A stretch of DNA of 29,759 nucleotides, from the NCBI GenBank assembly GCA_027310735.1, contig DAIDAH010000004.1:1-29759 (forward strand), read 5' to 3'. Positions 8,070-15,571 of the stretch are shown one piece after another; position 1 is the first letter of the stretch, and the number at the start of each line of letters is the position of its first letter. The notes under the pieces are model-generated. The model had not been told where the DNA came from. It saw only the letters and a program-made list of their open reading frames with translations, and did not search any database. The DNA is from Methylotenera sp. GTDB taxonomy: Bacteria; Pseudomonadota; Gammaproteobacteria; Burkholderiales; Methylophilaceae. The translations under genes were made by a program, and so were the position numbers.

Positions 8070-9062
8070 ATGATCATGAGTATTCAGAAAATTACTACTG
8101 AAAAATCCATTCTGCACACACGGAATAAACATCGAAACCGTTATGACTTCGAGCTGCTGATACAAATCAACCCCGAATTAGCTAAGTTTGTAAAACTGAA
8201 TGCATATCAGGATAGCTCAATCGACTTTTCCAACGCTGATGCAGTCAAAGCATTAAATCAAGCCTTACTGAAACAATACTATGCTATCGAATACTGGGAC
8301 ATTCCATCGCAATATCTTTGTCCGCCTATTCCCGGGCGCGCTGACTACTTACACTATATTGCAGACCTGTTAGCTGGCATCAATAATGGCATTATTCCAC
8401 GCGGCAATAATATCCAATTACTAGACATTGGCGTAGGTGCTAACGCCATTTACCCTATCATAGGTCAGCGTGAATATGGCTGGAGCTTTGTCGGAGCAGA
8501 TATTGCATCAGCAGCCATTGCCAATGCGCAACACATTCTGAATGCCAATACTGGGCTATCAGAAACCATTGCACTACGCTTGCAAGCTTCATCGTTAGCC
8601 ATATTCAATGGTATCGTTAAAAATGATGAGCACTTTGATGTGACACTGTGCAACCCACCGTTTCACGCATCTTTAGCTGATGCAAATGCAGGCTCGCACC
8701 GAAAATGGCAGAACTTGAAAAACATAAAAAGCAAGAACCAAGCACAGAATAAAACCCCTGTGCTCAATTTTGGCGGACAAGCTGCCGAACTCTACTGCAC
8801 TGGTGGTGAAGAGGCTTTTGTAGGGCGAATGATTAATGAGAGCAAGCTATTTGCCAATCAATGCTTATGGTTCACAACCTTAATATCGAAAGCTGAAAAC
8901 CTACCGAGCATTTACCGTACACTCAAAAAAGTTGGTGCATTAGAAGTCAAAACCATAGCAATGGCACAAGGACAAAAGAAAAGCAGAATTGTAGCGTGGA
9001 CTTTTTTTAACCATCTTCAACAAAACGAGTGGCGTAGCCATTATTGGCACACTACAGACTAG
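8070..9062 (+). CDS. rlmF: 23S rRNA (adenine-1618-N6)-methyltransferase
   Basis: RlmF methylates A1618 of 23S rRNA using S-adenosylmethionine. The product (330 residues, slightly longer than the E. coli enzyme) begins with the family-typical segment HTRNKHRNRYDFELL. It has the SAM-binding motif LDIGVGANAIYP at 118-129 and the amino-methyltransferase signature NPPF at 195-198. The TGGEEAFV segment is also characteristic. Two start codons six bases apart (8070 and 8076) are possible, and neither has a strong ribosome binding site. It converges on glmM with only 6 bp between the stops and no intrinsic terminator in the gap. Confidence 0.93.
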   Translation: MIMSIQKITTEKSILHTRNKHRNRYDFELLIQINPELAKFVKLNAYQDSSIDFSNADAVKALNQALLKQYYAIEYWDIPSQYLCPPIPGRADYLHYIADLLAGINNGIIPRGNNIQLLDIGVGANAIYPIIGQREYGWSFVGADIASAAIANAQHILNANTGLSETIALRLQASSLAIFNGIVKNDEHFDVTLCNPPFHASLADANAGSHRKWQNLKNIKSKNQAQNKTPVLNFGGQAAELYCTGGEEAFVGRMINESKLFANQCLWFTTLISKAENLPSIYRTLKKVGALEVKTIAMAQGQKKSRIVAWTFFNHLQQNEWRSHYWHTTD

Positions 9063-9068
9063 TTAACG

Positions 9069-10427
9069 CTAACTCGTTGCCTGTGTCACTACGTCAGTAA
9101 TTCTCTGCGCCAGCATTTGCACTTGCACCTGATTTTCACCTTCGACCATCACTCGAATTTTAGGCTCTGTACCCGATGCCCTAAGTAAAACACGTCCAGA
9201 GTCTGCCAATTCACTTTCTGCGGCTTTGACTGCCGCTTGAATTTCCGCATGCCGATCTAGGTCAATTTTTTTAGCAGTTTTAACATTAATTAAAACTTGC
9301 GGGTAAAGCGTTAAATCTTCACGTAGCTGGCCTAGACTTCTCTCACTCTGAATCACGGCCTGTAACACTTGCAAAGCGGCAATAATACCATCCCCGCTAC
9401 TATGCTTATCTAAAGTGAGAATATGACCTGAATTCTCACCACCAAGCTGCCAGCCACGCAAGTTAAGCTGCTCTAATACATATCGATCACCCACTTTTGC
9501 CCGAGTAAAAGGGATGCTCATAGCGGAAAGTTTATGCTCTAACGCTAGATTGGTCATTAATGTTCCAGCAACACCACCCTGTAATAAGCCACCTTGTTTG
9601 CGAGCAGCAGCAATGATATACAGCAACTGGTCGCCATCTAGCAGATTACCATCTGCATCGACCATCATCACGCGATCTCCATCACCATCAAATGCAATAC
9701 CCAAATCCGCCTGATGCGTAACAACTGCTTTCTGTAAGGCTTGCGGATGTGTAGTACCAACATCAAGATTGATATTGACGCCATCAGGTTGATTACCTAT
9801 TACGATAATTTCAGCACCTAGTTCATGGAATACTGGTGGTGCCACATGATAAGTTGCGCCATGCGCACAATCCAAAACAATTTTTAATCCACGTAAATCC
9901 AATGTAGTTGGAAATGTGCTCTTACAAAATTCTATGTAACGACCTGCTGCATCTTTAATGCGTTTAACTTTGCCTAAACTCGCTGACGCCATGACCTGCA
10001 TGGGCTTATCAAGCTCAGCTTCAATTGCATGCTCAATATCATCTGGCAATTTAGTCCCAAGACTAGAAAAAAACTTGATGCCGTTATCATAAAATGGGTT
10101 ATGAGAGGCTGAAATCACAATGCCAGCCTGTGCACGCAAAGCACGCGTCAAATAAGCTACAGCAGGAGTAGGCATTGGGCCGGTCATCAGCACATCAACG
10201 CCCGCAGCAGACAAGCCTGCTTCCAGTGCAGACTCTAGCATATAGCCTGAAATACGCGTGTCTTTACCAATCAATACTGCTGGGTGTGCGCCTTTTGCAA
10301 GATTACTCTCGATGCTGGTTAGCACACGACCAGCGGCATAACCCAAGCGCATGACAAAATCAGGCGTAATGGGCGCGTCTCCAACTTTGCCACGTATACC
10401 ATCTGTACCGAAGTATTTTTTTGCCAT
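9069..10427 (-). CDS. glmM: Phosphoglucosamine mutase
   Basis: GlmM converts glucosamine-6-phosphate to glucosamine-1-phosphate, a step toward UDP-GlcNAc for peptidoglycan and LPS. The 452-residue protein has the phosphoserine loop with Ser108 in ISASHNP, the Mg-binding FDGDGDRV loop, the sugar-binding GGENSGH and the C-terminal phosphate-binding RASGTEPKIRVM. The length is normal. The ATG at 10427 has an AGGA about 6 nt upstream. It is 46 bp after folP on the same strand and probably co-transcribed with it, the order found in E. coli. Confidence 0.97.
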   Translation of the reverse strand: MAKKYFGTDGIRGKVGDAPITPDFVMRLGYAAGRVLTSIESNLAKGAHPAVLIGKDTRISGYMLESALEAGLSAAGVDVLMTGPMPTPAVAYLTRALRAQAGIVISASHNPFYDNGIKFFSSLGTKLPDDIEHAIEAELDKPMQVMASASLGKVKRIKDAAGRYIEFCKSTFPTTLDLRGLKIVLDCAHGATYHVAPPVFHELGAEIIVIGNQPDGVNINLDVGTTHPQALQKAVVTHQADLGIAFDGDGDRVMMVDADGNLLDGDQLLYIIAAARKQGGLLQGGVAGTLMTNLALEHKLSAMSIPFTRAKVGDRYVLEQLNLRGWQLGGENSGHILTLDKHSSGDGIIAALQVLQAVIQSERSLGQLREDLTLYPQVLINVKTAKKIDLDRHAEIQAAVKAAESELADSGRVLLRASGTEPKIRVMVEGENQVQVQMLAQRITDVVTQATS

Positions 10428-10473
10428 AAAAATTCCTAATATTAAAGCGTATTTTTCTAGTTTCTAATAATGA

Positions 10474-11328
10474 TTAATTCGTGGGCATCACTGCAGATAC
10501 CACCTTCAGTGCATCTACGGTAGCTTTCACGTCATGTACACGAACTATTTTGGCGCCTTTAATCACTGATATCACTGATGCGGCCAAACCTGCATGCAAG
10601 CGCTGCTGCTCATCACCACCCACAAGCTTCCCCAGCACAGCTTTACGAGAAAGCCCGACTAATAATGGCTGACCGAGCGCGACTAATTGATCTAAATGTT
10701 GAATAAGAGCAATGTTGTGGGCGGTAGTCTTACCAAAGCCAAACCCTGGGTCCAGTAAAATTCGTTCTTTACTAATACCCTGCGCCAAAGCGGCATGCAA
10801 TCGTGACATTAAAAAACTACCAACCTCTTTCACCACATCCGCATAGTGTGGGGCCAACTGCATGGTTTGCGGCATGCCTTGCATATGCATTAAACAAACA
10901 CCAACATTGCTGTTTGCAACAATTTCCAGCGCACCATCCTCTTGCAAAGCACGCACATCATTCACAATATCAGCACCAGCGGCAATAGCAGCATGCATCA
11001 CTTCCGACTTATAAGTATCAATGGAAAGTGGCACTGATGTTACTTTACTTAATGCTTGAATCACTGGAATAACCCGAGCCAACTCGTCTTCTAGGCTCAC
11101 TGGGGTAGCACCTGGACGCGTAGATTCACCACCTATATCCAATATATCTGCACCATCCTCAATTAATTGCAGTGCGTGCTGTACTGCGCGACCTGTATCA
11201 TGAAACTTACCGCCATCAGAAAAGGAGTCAGGCGTAACATTAACGATACCCATAACATGGGGGCGATTTAGGTTTAACTGATATCTGCCACAAAGGAACT
11301 GGCTATTAGATTGATATTGAAATTTCAT
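10474..11328 (-). CDS. folP: Dihydropteroate synthase
   Basis: FolP joins p-aminobenzoate to dihydropterin pyrophosphate in folate synthesis and is the target of sulfonamides. The 284-residue TIM barrel has the signatures MGIVNVTPDSFSDGGKF (near 26) and GGESTRPGA, DPGFGFGK for pterin binding, and the C-terminal RVHDV. The ATG at 11328 gives a few more N-terminal residues than the E. coli protein. No Shine-Dalgarno is present before this ATG, and a TATAAT sits only 5 bp upstream. The gene follows the ftsH terminator and therefore probably has its own promoter. Confidence 0.96.
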   Translation of the reverse strand: MKFQYQSNSQFLCGRYQLNLNRPHVMGIVNVTPDSFSDGGKFHDTGRAVQHALQLIEDGADILDIGGESTRPGATPVSLEDELARVIPVIQALSKVTSVPLSIDTYKSEVMHAAIAAGADIVNDVRALQEDGALEIVANSNVGVCLMHMQGMPQTMQLAPHYADVVKEVGSFLMSRLHAALAQGISKERILLDPGFGFGKTTAHNIALIQHLDQLVALGQPLLVGLSRKAVLGKLVGGDEQQRLHAGLAASVISVIKGAKIVRVHDVKATVDALKVVSAVMPTN

Positions 11329-11333
11329 GCAAT

Positions 11334-11339
11334 ATTATA
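11334..11339 (-). promoter_or_regulatory. -10 box next to the folP start codon
   Basis: A perfect TATAAT on the minus strand, 5 bp upstream of the folP ATG. If used, transcription would start at or within a few bases of the ATG. The best -35 candidate is poor (TTTATC, 16 bp upstream, 3 of 6). Confidence 0.4.
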
Positions 11340-11389
11340 CTTAAGAAAATGACTTGATAAAGATTGGCTTCTTAACAAAAAGCGCCAAT

Positions 11390-11417
11390 AAAAAAGGGCT
11401 AGAATCCTAGCCCTTTT
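11390..11417 (-). terminator. Intrinsic terminator of ftsH
   Basis: On the minus strand there are perfect 11-bp arms (AAAAGGGCTAG and CTAGCCCTTTT) with a 4-nt loop, ending in a T run. It lies 39 bp after the ftsH stop and separates ftsH from folP. Confidence 0.93.
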
Positions 11418-11456
11418 AATTTAAATTAATGTCTATTATTACAAGACATTTAACCG

Positions 11457-13349
11457 CTAGGTCTTAGCCGCTGGTTGTGGTGCAGGCGTAGCACTTGTAC
11501 CTGACGAGCCTGTATCACGTGGCGGGTTAGATTTACCTTGCGTTGGCTTCGGTGGGCGCACTGGAATGCCAGCCATAATGTCATTAATCTGGTCAGCATC
11601 TATGGTTTCATATTCCATTAAAGCTGCAGCCATCGCATCAACTTTCGCGCTATTTTCTTGCAGCAATTTGCGAGCAATACCGTATTGCTCATCTAAAATA
11701 CGACGAATTTCTGCATCTACTTTCTGTTGTGTTGCCTCAGATACAGTCTTAGAACTCATATTGCCAAAGAATGAATCTTGCTCACTACCAGCATAAACCA
11801 TCGTACCTAGCGCATCCGACATGCCGTAGCGCGTCACCATGTCGCGTGCCAACTTGGTTGCGCGTTCAAAGTCATTTGATGCACCTGTAGACATTTGATG
11901 CATGAAAATCTCTTCAGCAATACGCCCACCAAATAAGATAGAAATCTCTTCCAGCATCTTGTCTTTGTAGTTACTGATACGGTCAAACTCTGGCAATTGC
12001 CATGTCAAACCTAATGCCCAACCTCGCGGCATAATGGTAACTTTATGTACAGGATCAGCTTTAGGCAACAGTTTTGCAACAACTGCATGGCCTGATTCGT
12101 GATAAGCAGTATTACGACGCTCTTCTTCACGCATCACCATAGACTTACGCTCTGGGCCCATGAAAATTTTATCTTTAGCATCTTCAAAATCCTGCATATC
12201 CACGGTACGCTTATTGCGACGTGCAGCAAACAGTGCCGCTTCATTCACTAAGTTAGCCAAGTCTGCGCCTGAAAAACCAGGTGTGCCGCGAGCCAAAATA
12301 TCAGCCTTAACATCAGCATCAATAGGCACTTTACGCATATGAACCATCAAAATTTGCTCACGACCTTTAATATCAGGCAATGACACCATCACTTGGCGGT
12401 CAAAACGTCCTGGACGTAACAATGCTTTATCCAACACATCAGCTCTATTGGTTGCAGCAATAACGATTACACCGGTGTTACCTTCAAAACCATCCATCTC
12501 AACCAATAACTGATTAAGTGTTTGCTCGCGTTCATCATTACCACCGCCTGTACCCGCACCACGGCTACGACCAACAGCATCGATTTCATCAATAAAAATG
12601 ATGCATGGTGAACTTTTTTTCGCTTGCTCAAACATGTCACGTACACGTGAAGCACCTACGCCGACGAACATTTCAACAAAGTCAGAACCTGAGATTGAAA
12701 AGAACGGTACTTTTGCTTCACCCGCAATAGCACGTGCTAATAACGTTTTACCTGTACCTGGAGGGCCTACCATCAACACACCATGAGGAATTTTCCCACC
12801 CAATTTCTGGAACTTTGTGGGGTCACGTAAAAACTCAACCAACTCAGACACTTCTTCTTTGGCCTCATCACAACCAGCAACATCGGCAAATGTAGTTTGA
12901 TTCGCACTTTCATCCAATTGGCGGGCCTTGCTTTTGCCAAATGAAAATGGACCACCACCTTTCCCGCCTCCTTGCATCTGGCGCATAAAAAACACCCACA
13001 CACCAATTAATAAAATCATTGGGAACCATGAAACAAAAATGCTCATGAGCAAGGATTGCTCTTCTTCAGGCTTAGCCTCAACGATTACATTGTTTTTCAA
13101 TAAATCAGATACCAACCAAGGATCTGTTGGCGCGAAAGAGTTGAATTTTTTGCCATCGCGAGTTATCCCATGCAAAACACGTCCGTCAATTTGCACTTTA
13201 GCAATACGGCCATCTTTTACTTCTTGAATAAATTGTGAATACACAATTTGATTGTCTGCGCTATTTTTAACGCCAGACAAGTTGAAAATGGCCATTAACA
13301 CCATGGCAACCGCCACCCAGATGGCAATATTCTTGAATATATTGTTCAA
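11457..13349 (-). CDS. ftsH: ATP-dependent zinc metalloprotease FtsH
   Basis: FtsH is a membrane-anchored AAA+ protease that degrades misassembled membrane proteins and regulators such as LpxC and the heat-shock sigma factor. The product (630 residues) has two membrane segments (about 8-23 and 104-122) flanking a periplasmic domain. The AAA module follows with Walker A GPPGTGKT (195-202) and Walker B IIFIDEID (250-257), then the second region of homology and the zinc site HESGH (417-421). The third zinc ligand is the Asp in GASNDFERAT. The C-terminal tail is rich in Pro, Gly, Ser and Ala. It starts with TTG at 13349, preceded by AAGGAA with 7-nt spacing; the next Met is inside the first membrane helix. 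It follows rlmE by 145 bp and ends in a strong terminator. Confidence 0.97.
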   Translation of the reverse strand: MNNIFKNIAIWVAVAMVLMAIFNLSGVKNSADNQIVYSQFIQEVKDGRIAKVQIDGRVLHGITRDGKKFNSFAPTDPWLVSDLLKNNVIVEAKPEEEQSLLMSIFVSWFPMILLIGVWVFFMRQMQGGGKGGGPFSFGKSKARQLDESANQTTFADVAGCDEAKEEVSELVEFLRDPTKFQKLGGKIPHGVLMVGPPGTGKTLLARAIAGEAKVPFFSISGSDFVEMFVGVGASRVRDMFEQAKKSSPCIIFIDEIDAVGRSRGAGTGGGNDEREQTLNQLLVEMDGFEGNTGVIVIAATNRADVLDKALLRPGRFDRQVMVSLPDIKGREQILMVHMRKVPIDADVKADILARGTPGFSGADLANLVNEAALFAARRNKRTVDMQDFEDAKDKIFMGPERKSMVMREEERRNTAYHESGHAVVAKLLPKADPVHKVTIMPRGWALGLTWQLPEFDRISNYKDKMLEEISILFGGRIAEEIFMHQMSTGASNDFERATKLARDMVTRYGMSDALGTMVYAGSEQDSFFGNMSSKTVSEATQQKVDAEIRRILDEQYGIARKLLQENSAKVDAMAAALMEYETIDADQINDIMAGIPVRPPKPTQGKSNPPRDTGSSGTSATPAPQPAAKT

Positions 13350-13494
13350 AACCTTGTTCCTTGTCTAAAAGGGGAAATCTGAATTAGCTTAGCTCGCTTA
13401 CAATCATCTAAATTTATATTTAGTGGCTATTATGTCTTATGCTAGCTGTTTAATTTTAATCTTAAAACTGGTCATTGGGTAAGCTTCTTAGCAC

Positions 13495-14115
13495 TTAAGC
13501 TTTCCTGCCTAATCCAAGCAAATATACTTCACTACTTCTACCACGTGAAGCTTTAGGTTTTCTGGTTACTACTTTATCAAATAATTGACGCATGTTTTTA
13601 ACAATTTCATCGAATCCTGCGCCTATGAAAACTTTGACTAAAAAATTGCCATTAGGTTTCAGCCATGTCTGACTGAAGTCCAAAGCCAATTCAGTCAAAT
13701 AGGCTGCTCCAGCTTGGTCAACATCTGCTATACCAGACATATTGGGTGCCATATCGGCAATTACAAGGTCTACTTGCTTATTATTTAATGTTGCTTCCAA
13801 TAACTTTAATACAGCATCTTCACGAAAATCACCCTGTATAAACTCTACACCTCCAATAGGCTGCATTTCCAGCAAGTCCAGAGCAATAACTCGACCCTGT
13901 CCCTTCAAGCGTTGTACAACCACTTGCGACCAACTACCTGGTGTCGCACCTAAGTCGACAATCGTCATACCAGGCTTAATCAGCTTATCTTTATCGTCAA
14001 TTTCCGTCAGCTTGTAGGCGGCTCGCGCTCGATAACCTTCTTTTTGCGCACGTTTAACAAACTCATCATTGACATGTTCATGCATCCAAGCTTTGCTGGA
14101 AGGTTTTAGTTTCAT
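13495..14115 (-). CDS. rlmE: 23S rRNA (uridine-2552-2'-O)-methyltransferase RlmE (FtsJ)
   Basis: RlmE methylates U2552 in the ribosomal A-loop, a late step of large-subunit assembly. The 206-residue protein has the SAM motif VDLGATPGSW (53-62) and the K-D-K-E catalytic set at Lys35, Asp121 (ADMAPNMSG), Lys161 (FLVKVF) and Glu196 (RSSEVYLL), matching the spacing of the E. coli enzyme. The length is normal. It heads the rlmE-ftsH pair, as in E. coli, and is divergent from yhbY with only 53 bp between them, so the two promoters must share that space. Confidence 0.97.
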   Translation of the reverse strand: MKLKPSSKAWMHEHVNDEFVKRAQKEGYRARAAYKLTEIDDKDKLIKPGMTIVDLGATPGSWSQVVVQRLKGQGRVIALDLLEMQPIGGVEFIQGDFREDAVLKLLEATLNNKQVDLVIADMAPNMSGIADVDQAGAAYLTELALDFSQTWLKPNGNFLVKVFIGAGFDEIVKNMRQLFDKVVTRKPKASRGRSSEVYLLGLGRKA

Positions 14116-14168
14116 CTGTTAAACTGCTCGCCTATATAAATCAATAAGATAACACAAGAGAAACTCCC

Positions 14169-14459
14169 GTGAATTCAAAACAAATCAGCTACTTACGTGG
14201 CCTTGCACACAACTTAAGTCCAGTCGTCATGATAGGTAACAATGGTCTAACAGAGAGCGTTCTAAAAGAAATCGACGTCAATCTAAACGCACATGAACTG
14301 ATTAAGATTAAAGTAATGAGTGATGATCGTGCATTGCGCGCACAAATGTTAACCGATATTTGCAGTCAATCTAGCGCTATTGCTGTACACAATATTGGCA
14401 AACAATTGGTCATTTACCGCCAATCCAGCAAACCAAAAATTGTCATTCCACAAAAATAA
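14169..14459 (+). CDS. yhbY: Ribosome assembly RNA-binding protein YhbY (CRM domain)
   Basis: This is a 96-residue single-domain CRS1/YhbY protein that binds precursors of the large ribosomal subunit. The conserved GNNGLTE loop (the family's GxxG RNA-binding turn, near residue 23) and HELIKIKV fit the E. coli protein closely. The start is GTG at 14169, preceded by a purine-rich AAGAGAAA about 8 nt upstream. It is divergent from rlmE, another large-subunit factor, and convergent with the DUF4149 gene. Confidence 0.93.
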   Translation: MNSKQISYLRGLAHNLSPVVMIGNNGLTESVLKEIDVNLNAHELIKIKVMSDDRALRAQMLTDICSQSSAIAVHNIGKQLVIYRQSSKPKIVIPQK

Positions 14460-14464
14460 GAATC

Positions 14465-14485
14465 GCCTAAACCCTAATATTAGGC
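14465..14485. terminator. Weak palindrome after yhbY
   Basis: GCCTAA (14465-14470) pairs with TTAGGC (14480-14485), and a second palindrome CCTAATATTAGG is nested inside it. It lies between convergent stops. No T-tract follows, so termination is uncertain. Confidence 0.3.
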
Positions 14486-14501
14486 CTATCTCAATATCAG
14501 G

Positions 14502-14951
14502 TTACCTTGCACGTAAAACAACGACAAACCCAAGCAAGCATTGCACCATATATGCGATGCTTGCCACACCGTGCCAGGTTCTGAATCTATCAGCAAACAC
14601 TGTATGCATTACATCACTAGGAAATGCATCTGCCTTTAATTGGGCCAACAATGGTTGGATGCCAAAATGACCAGCCAACACCAGCAACAGCATCACAAAT
14701 ACTGCCCAAAAGAAGGCTTGCTTCAACGCTAAGGTACCGTAACTAAACAAGCGATGAATTAGTAAGTAAAACGCCGAAAACAAACCTAGGTACGATACAT
14801 AAGTAAAAAACCTACCCGCTATTTGACCCGCCAATTGCCTATCTTGCAAAGTATCAAACAATACGTATGCTGCCGCACCAGCAGCCCACAAGGCCCCCAC
14901 CCACAGCGTAATCACAATCAGCGAAAATTTATCAGACCAATTACTTTTCAT
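14502..14951 (-). CDS. DUF4149 (TMEM205-like) inner-membrane protein
   Basis: A 149-residue protein with four predicted membrane helices (about 10-30, 45-68, 78-98 and 120-146). The N-terminal pattern (LIVITLWVGALWAAGAAAY) fits the DUF4149 family, which is common in Betaproteobacteria next to greA or yhbY. The function is unknown. It starts 66 bp after greA on the same strand and may be co-transcribed with it. The paired Trp-Gly and His residues in the helices are family features, not known catalytic residues. Confidence 0.8.
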   Translation of the reverse strand: MKSNWSDKFSLIVITLWVGALWAAGAAAYVLFDTLQDRQLAGQIAGRFFTYVSYLGLFSAFYLLIHRLFSYGTLALKQAFFWAVFVMLLLVLAGHFGIQPLLAQLKADAFPSDVMHTVFADRFRTWHGVASIAYMVQCLLGFVVVLRAR

Positions 14952-15017
14952 ATCGACACTTTTCTCACTATTCTGGTCTTGCTATTCTTGATTTTGGTTA
15001 AATATACGCTATTAAAT

Positions 15018-15500
15018 TTAGATATATTGTACATCCAGTATTTCATACTCTTTAACGCCACCTGGTGCCATAACTTCAGCAACATCACCTTCTGACTTGC
15101 CAATCAGACCACGTGCGATAGGTGAACTGACTGAAATCTTACCATTCTTAATATCAGCCTCATCATCGCCAACAATTTGATAAGTAGTAATACTACCACT
15201 ATCCAAATCTTCCATTCTTACCGTTGCTCCGAACACACAACGACCATCAGCATTGAGTGTAGTTGGGTCGATAATCATGGCGTTAGAAAGCTTAGCTTCA
15301 ACTTCAGCGATACGGCCCTCAATAAAACTTTGGCGTTCTTTAGCTGCTTCATATTCAGCATTCTCAGACAAATCGCCTTGCGCACGAGCCTCAGCAATCG
15401 CTTGAATAATGTAAGGACGGTCTACACTGCGCAAACGAAGTAATTCTTCTTTTAATAATGCCGCACCTTTAACGGTAACCGGGATTTGAGTAACTGCCAT
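15018..15500 (-). CDS. greA: Transcription elongation factor GreA
   Basis: GreA rescues backtracked RNA polymerase by stimulating cleavage of the transcript 3' end. The 160-residue protein has the N-terminal coiled coil with the acidic tip residues Asp43 and Glu46 (QGDLSENAEY) and the C-terminal FKBP-like domain. ATG at 15500 (MAVTQIPVT) is chosen; a longer frame to 15533 would begin inside the preceding terminator hairpin. An AAGG lies 9 nt before the ATG. The gene lies downstream of carB with an intrinsic terminator ending 17 nt before its start, so expression requires read-through or an unusual promoter. Confidence 0.95.
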   Translation of the reverse strand: MAVTQIPVTVKGAALLKEELLRLRSVDRPYIIQAIAEARAQGDLSENAEYEAAKERQSFIEGRIAEVEAKLSNAMIIDPTTLNADGRCVFGATVRMEDLDSGSITTYQIVGDDEADIKNGKISVSSPIARGLIGKSEGDVAEVMAPGGVKEYEILDVQYI

Positions 15501-15517
15501 GTTGCAAAACCTTATAT

Positions 15518-15551
15518 AAAAAATAAACCACACTCAATGCGAGTGTGGTTT
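15518..15551 (-). terminator. Intrinsic terminator between carB and greA
   Basis: On the minus strand the arms are 11 bp and perfect (15541-15551 and 15525-15535; core CCACACTC/GAGTGTGG) with a 5-nt loop, followed by A and six T residues (to 15518). It begins 20 bp after the carB stop and ends 17 bp before the greA start. Confidence 0.92.
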
Positions 15552-15571
15552 TAGTGAAATTAAAGTGTATT

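Noticed and set aside
15501..15533. 11-codon upstream extension of greA
   Set aside because: It would begin in the loop and arm of the carB-greA terminator and adds residues (MWFIFYIRFCN) not found in GreA.
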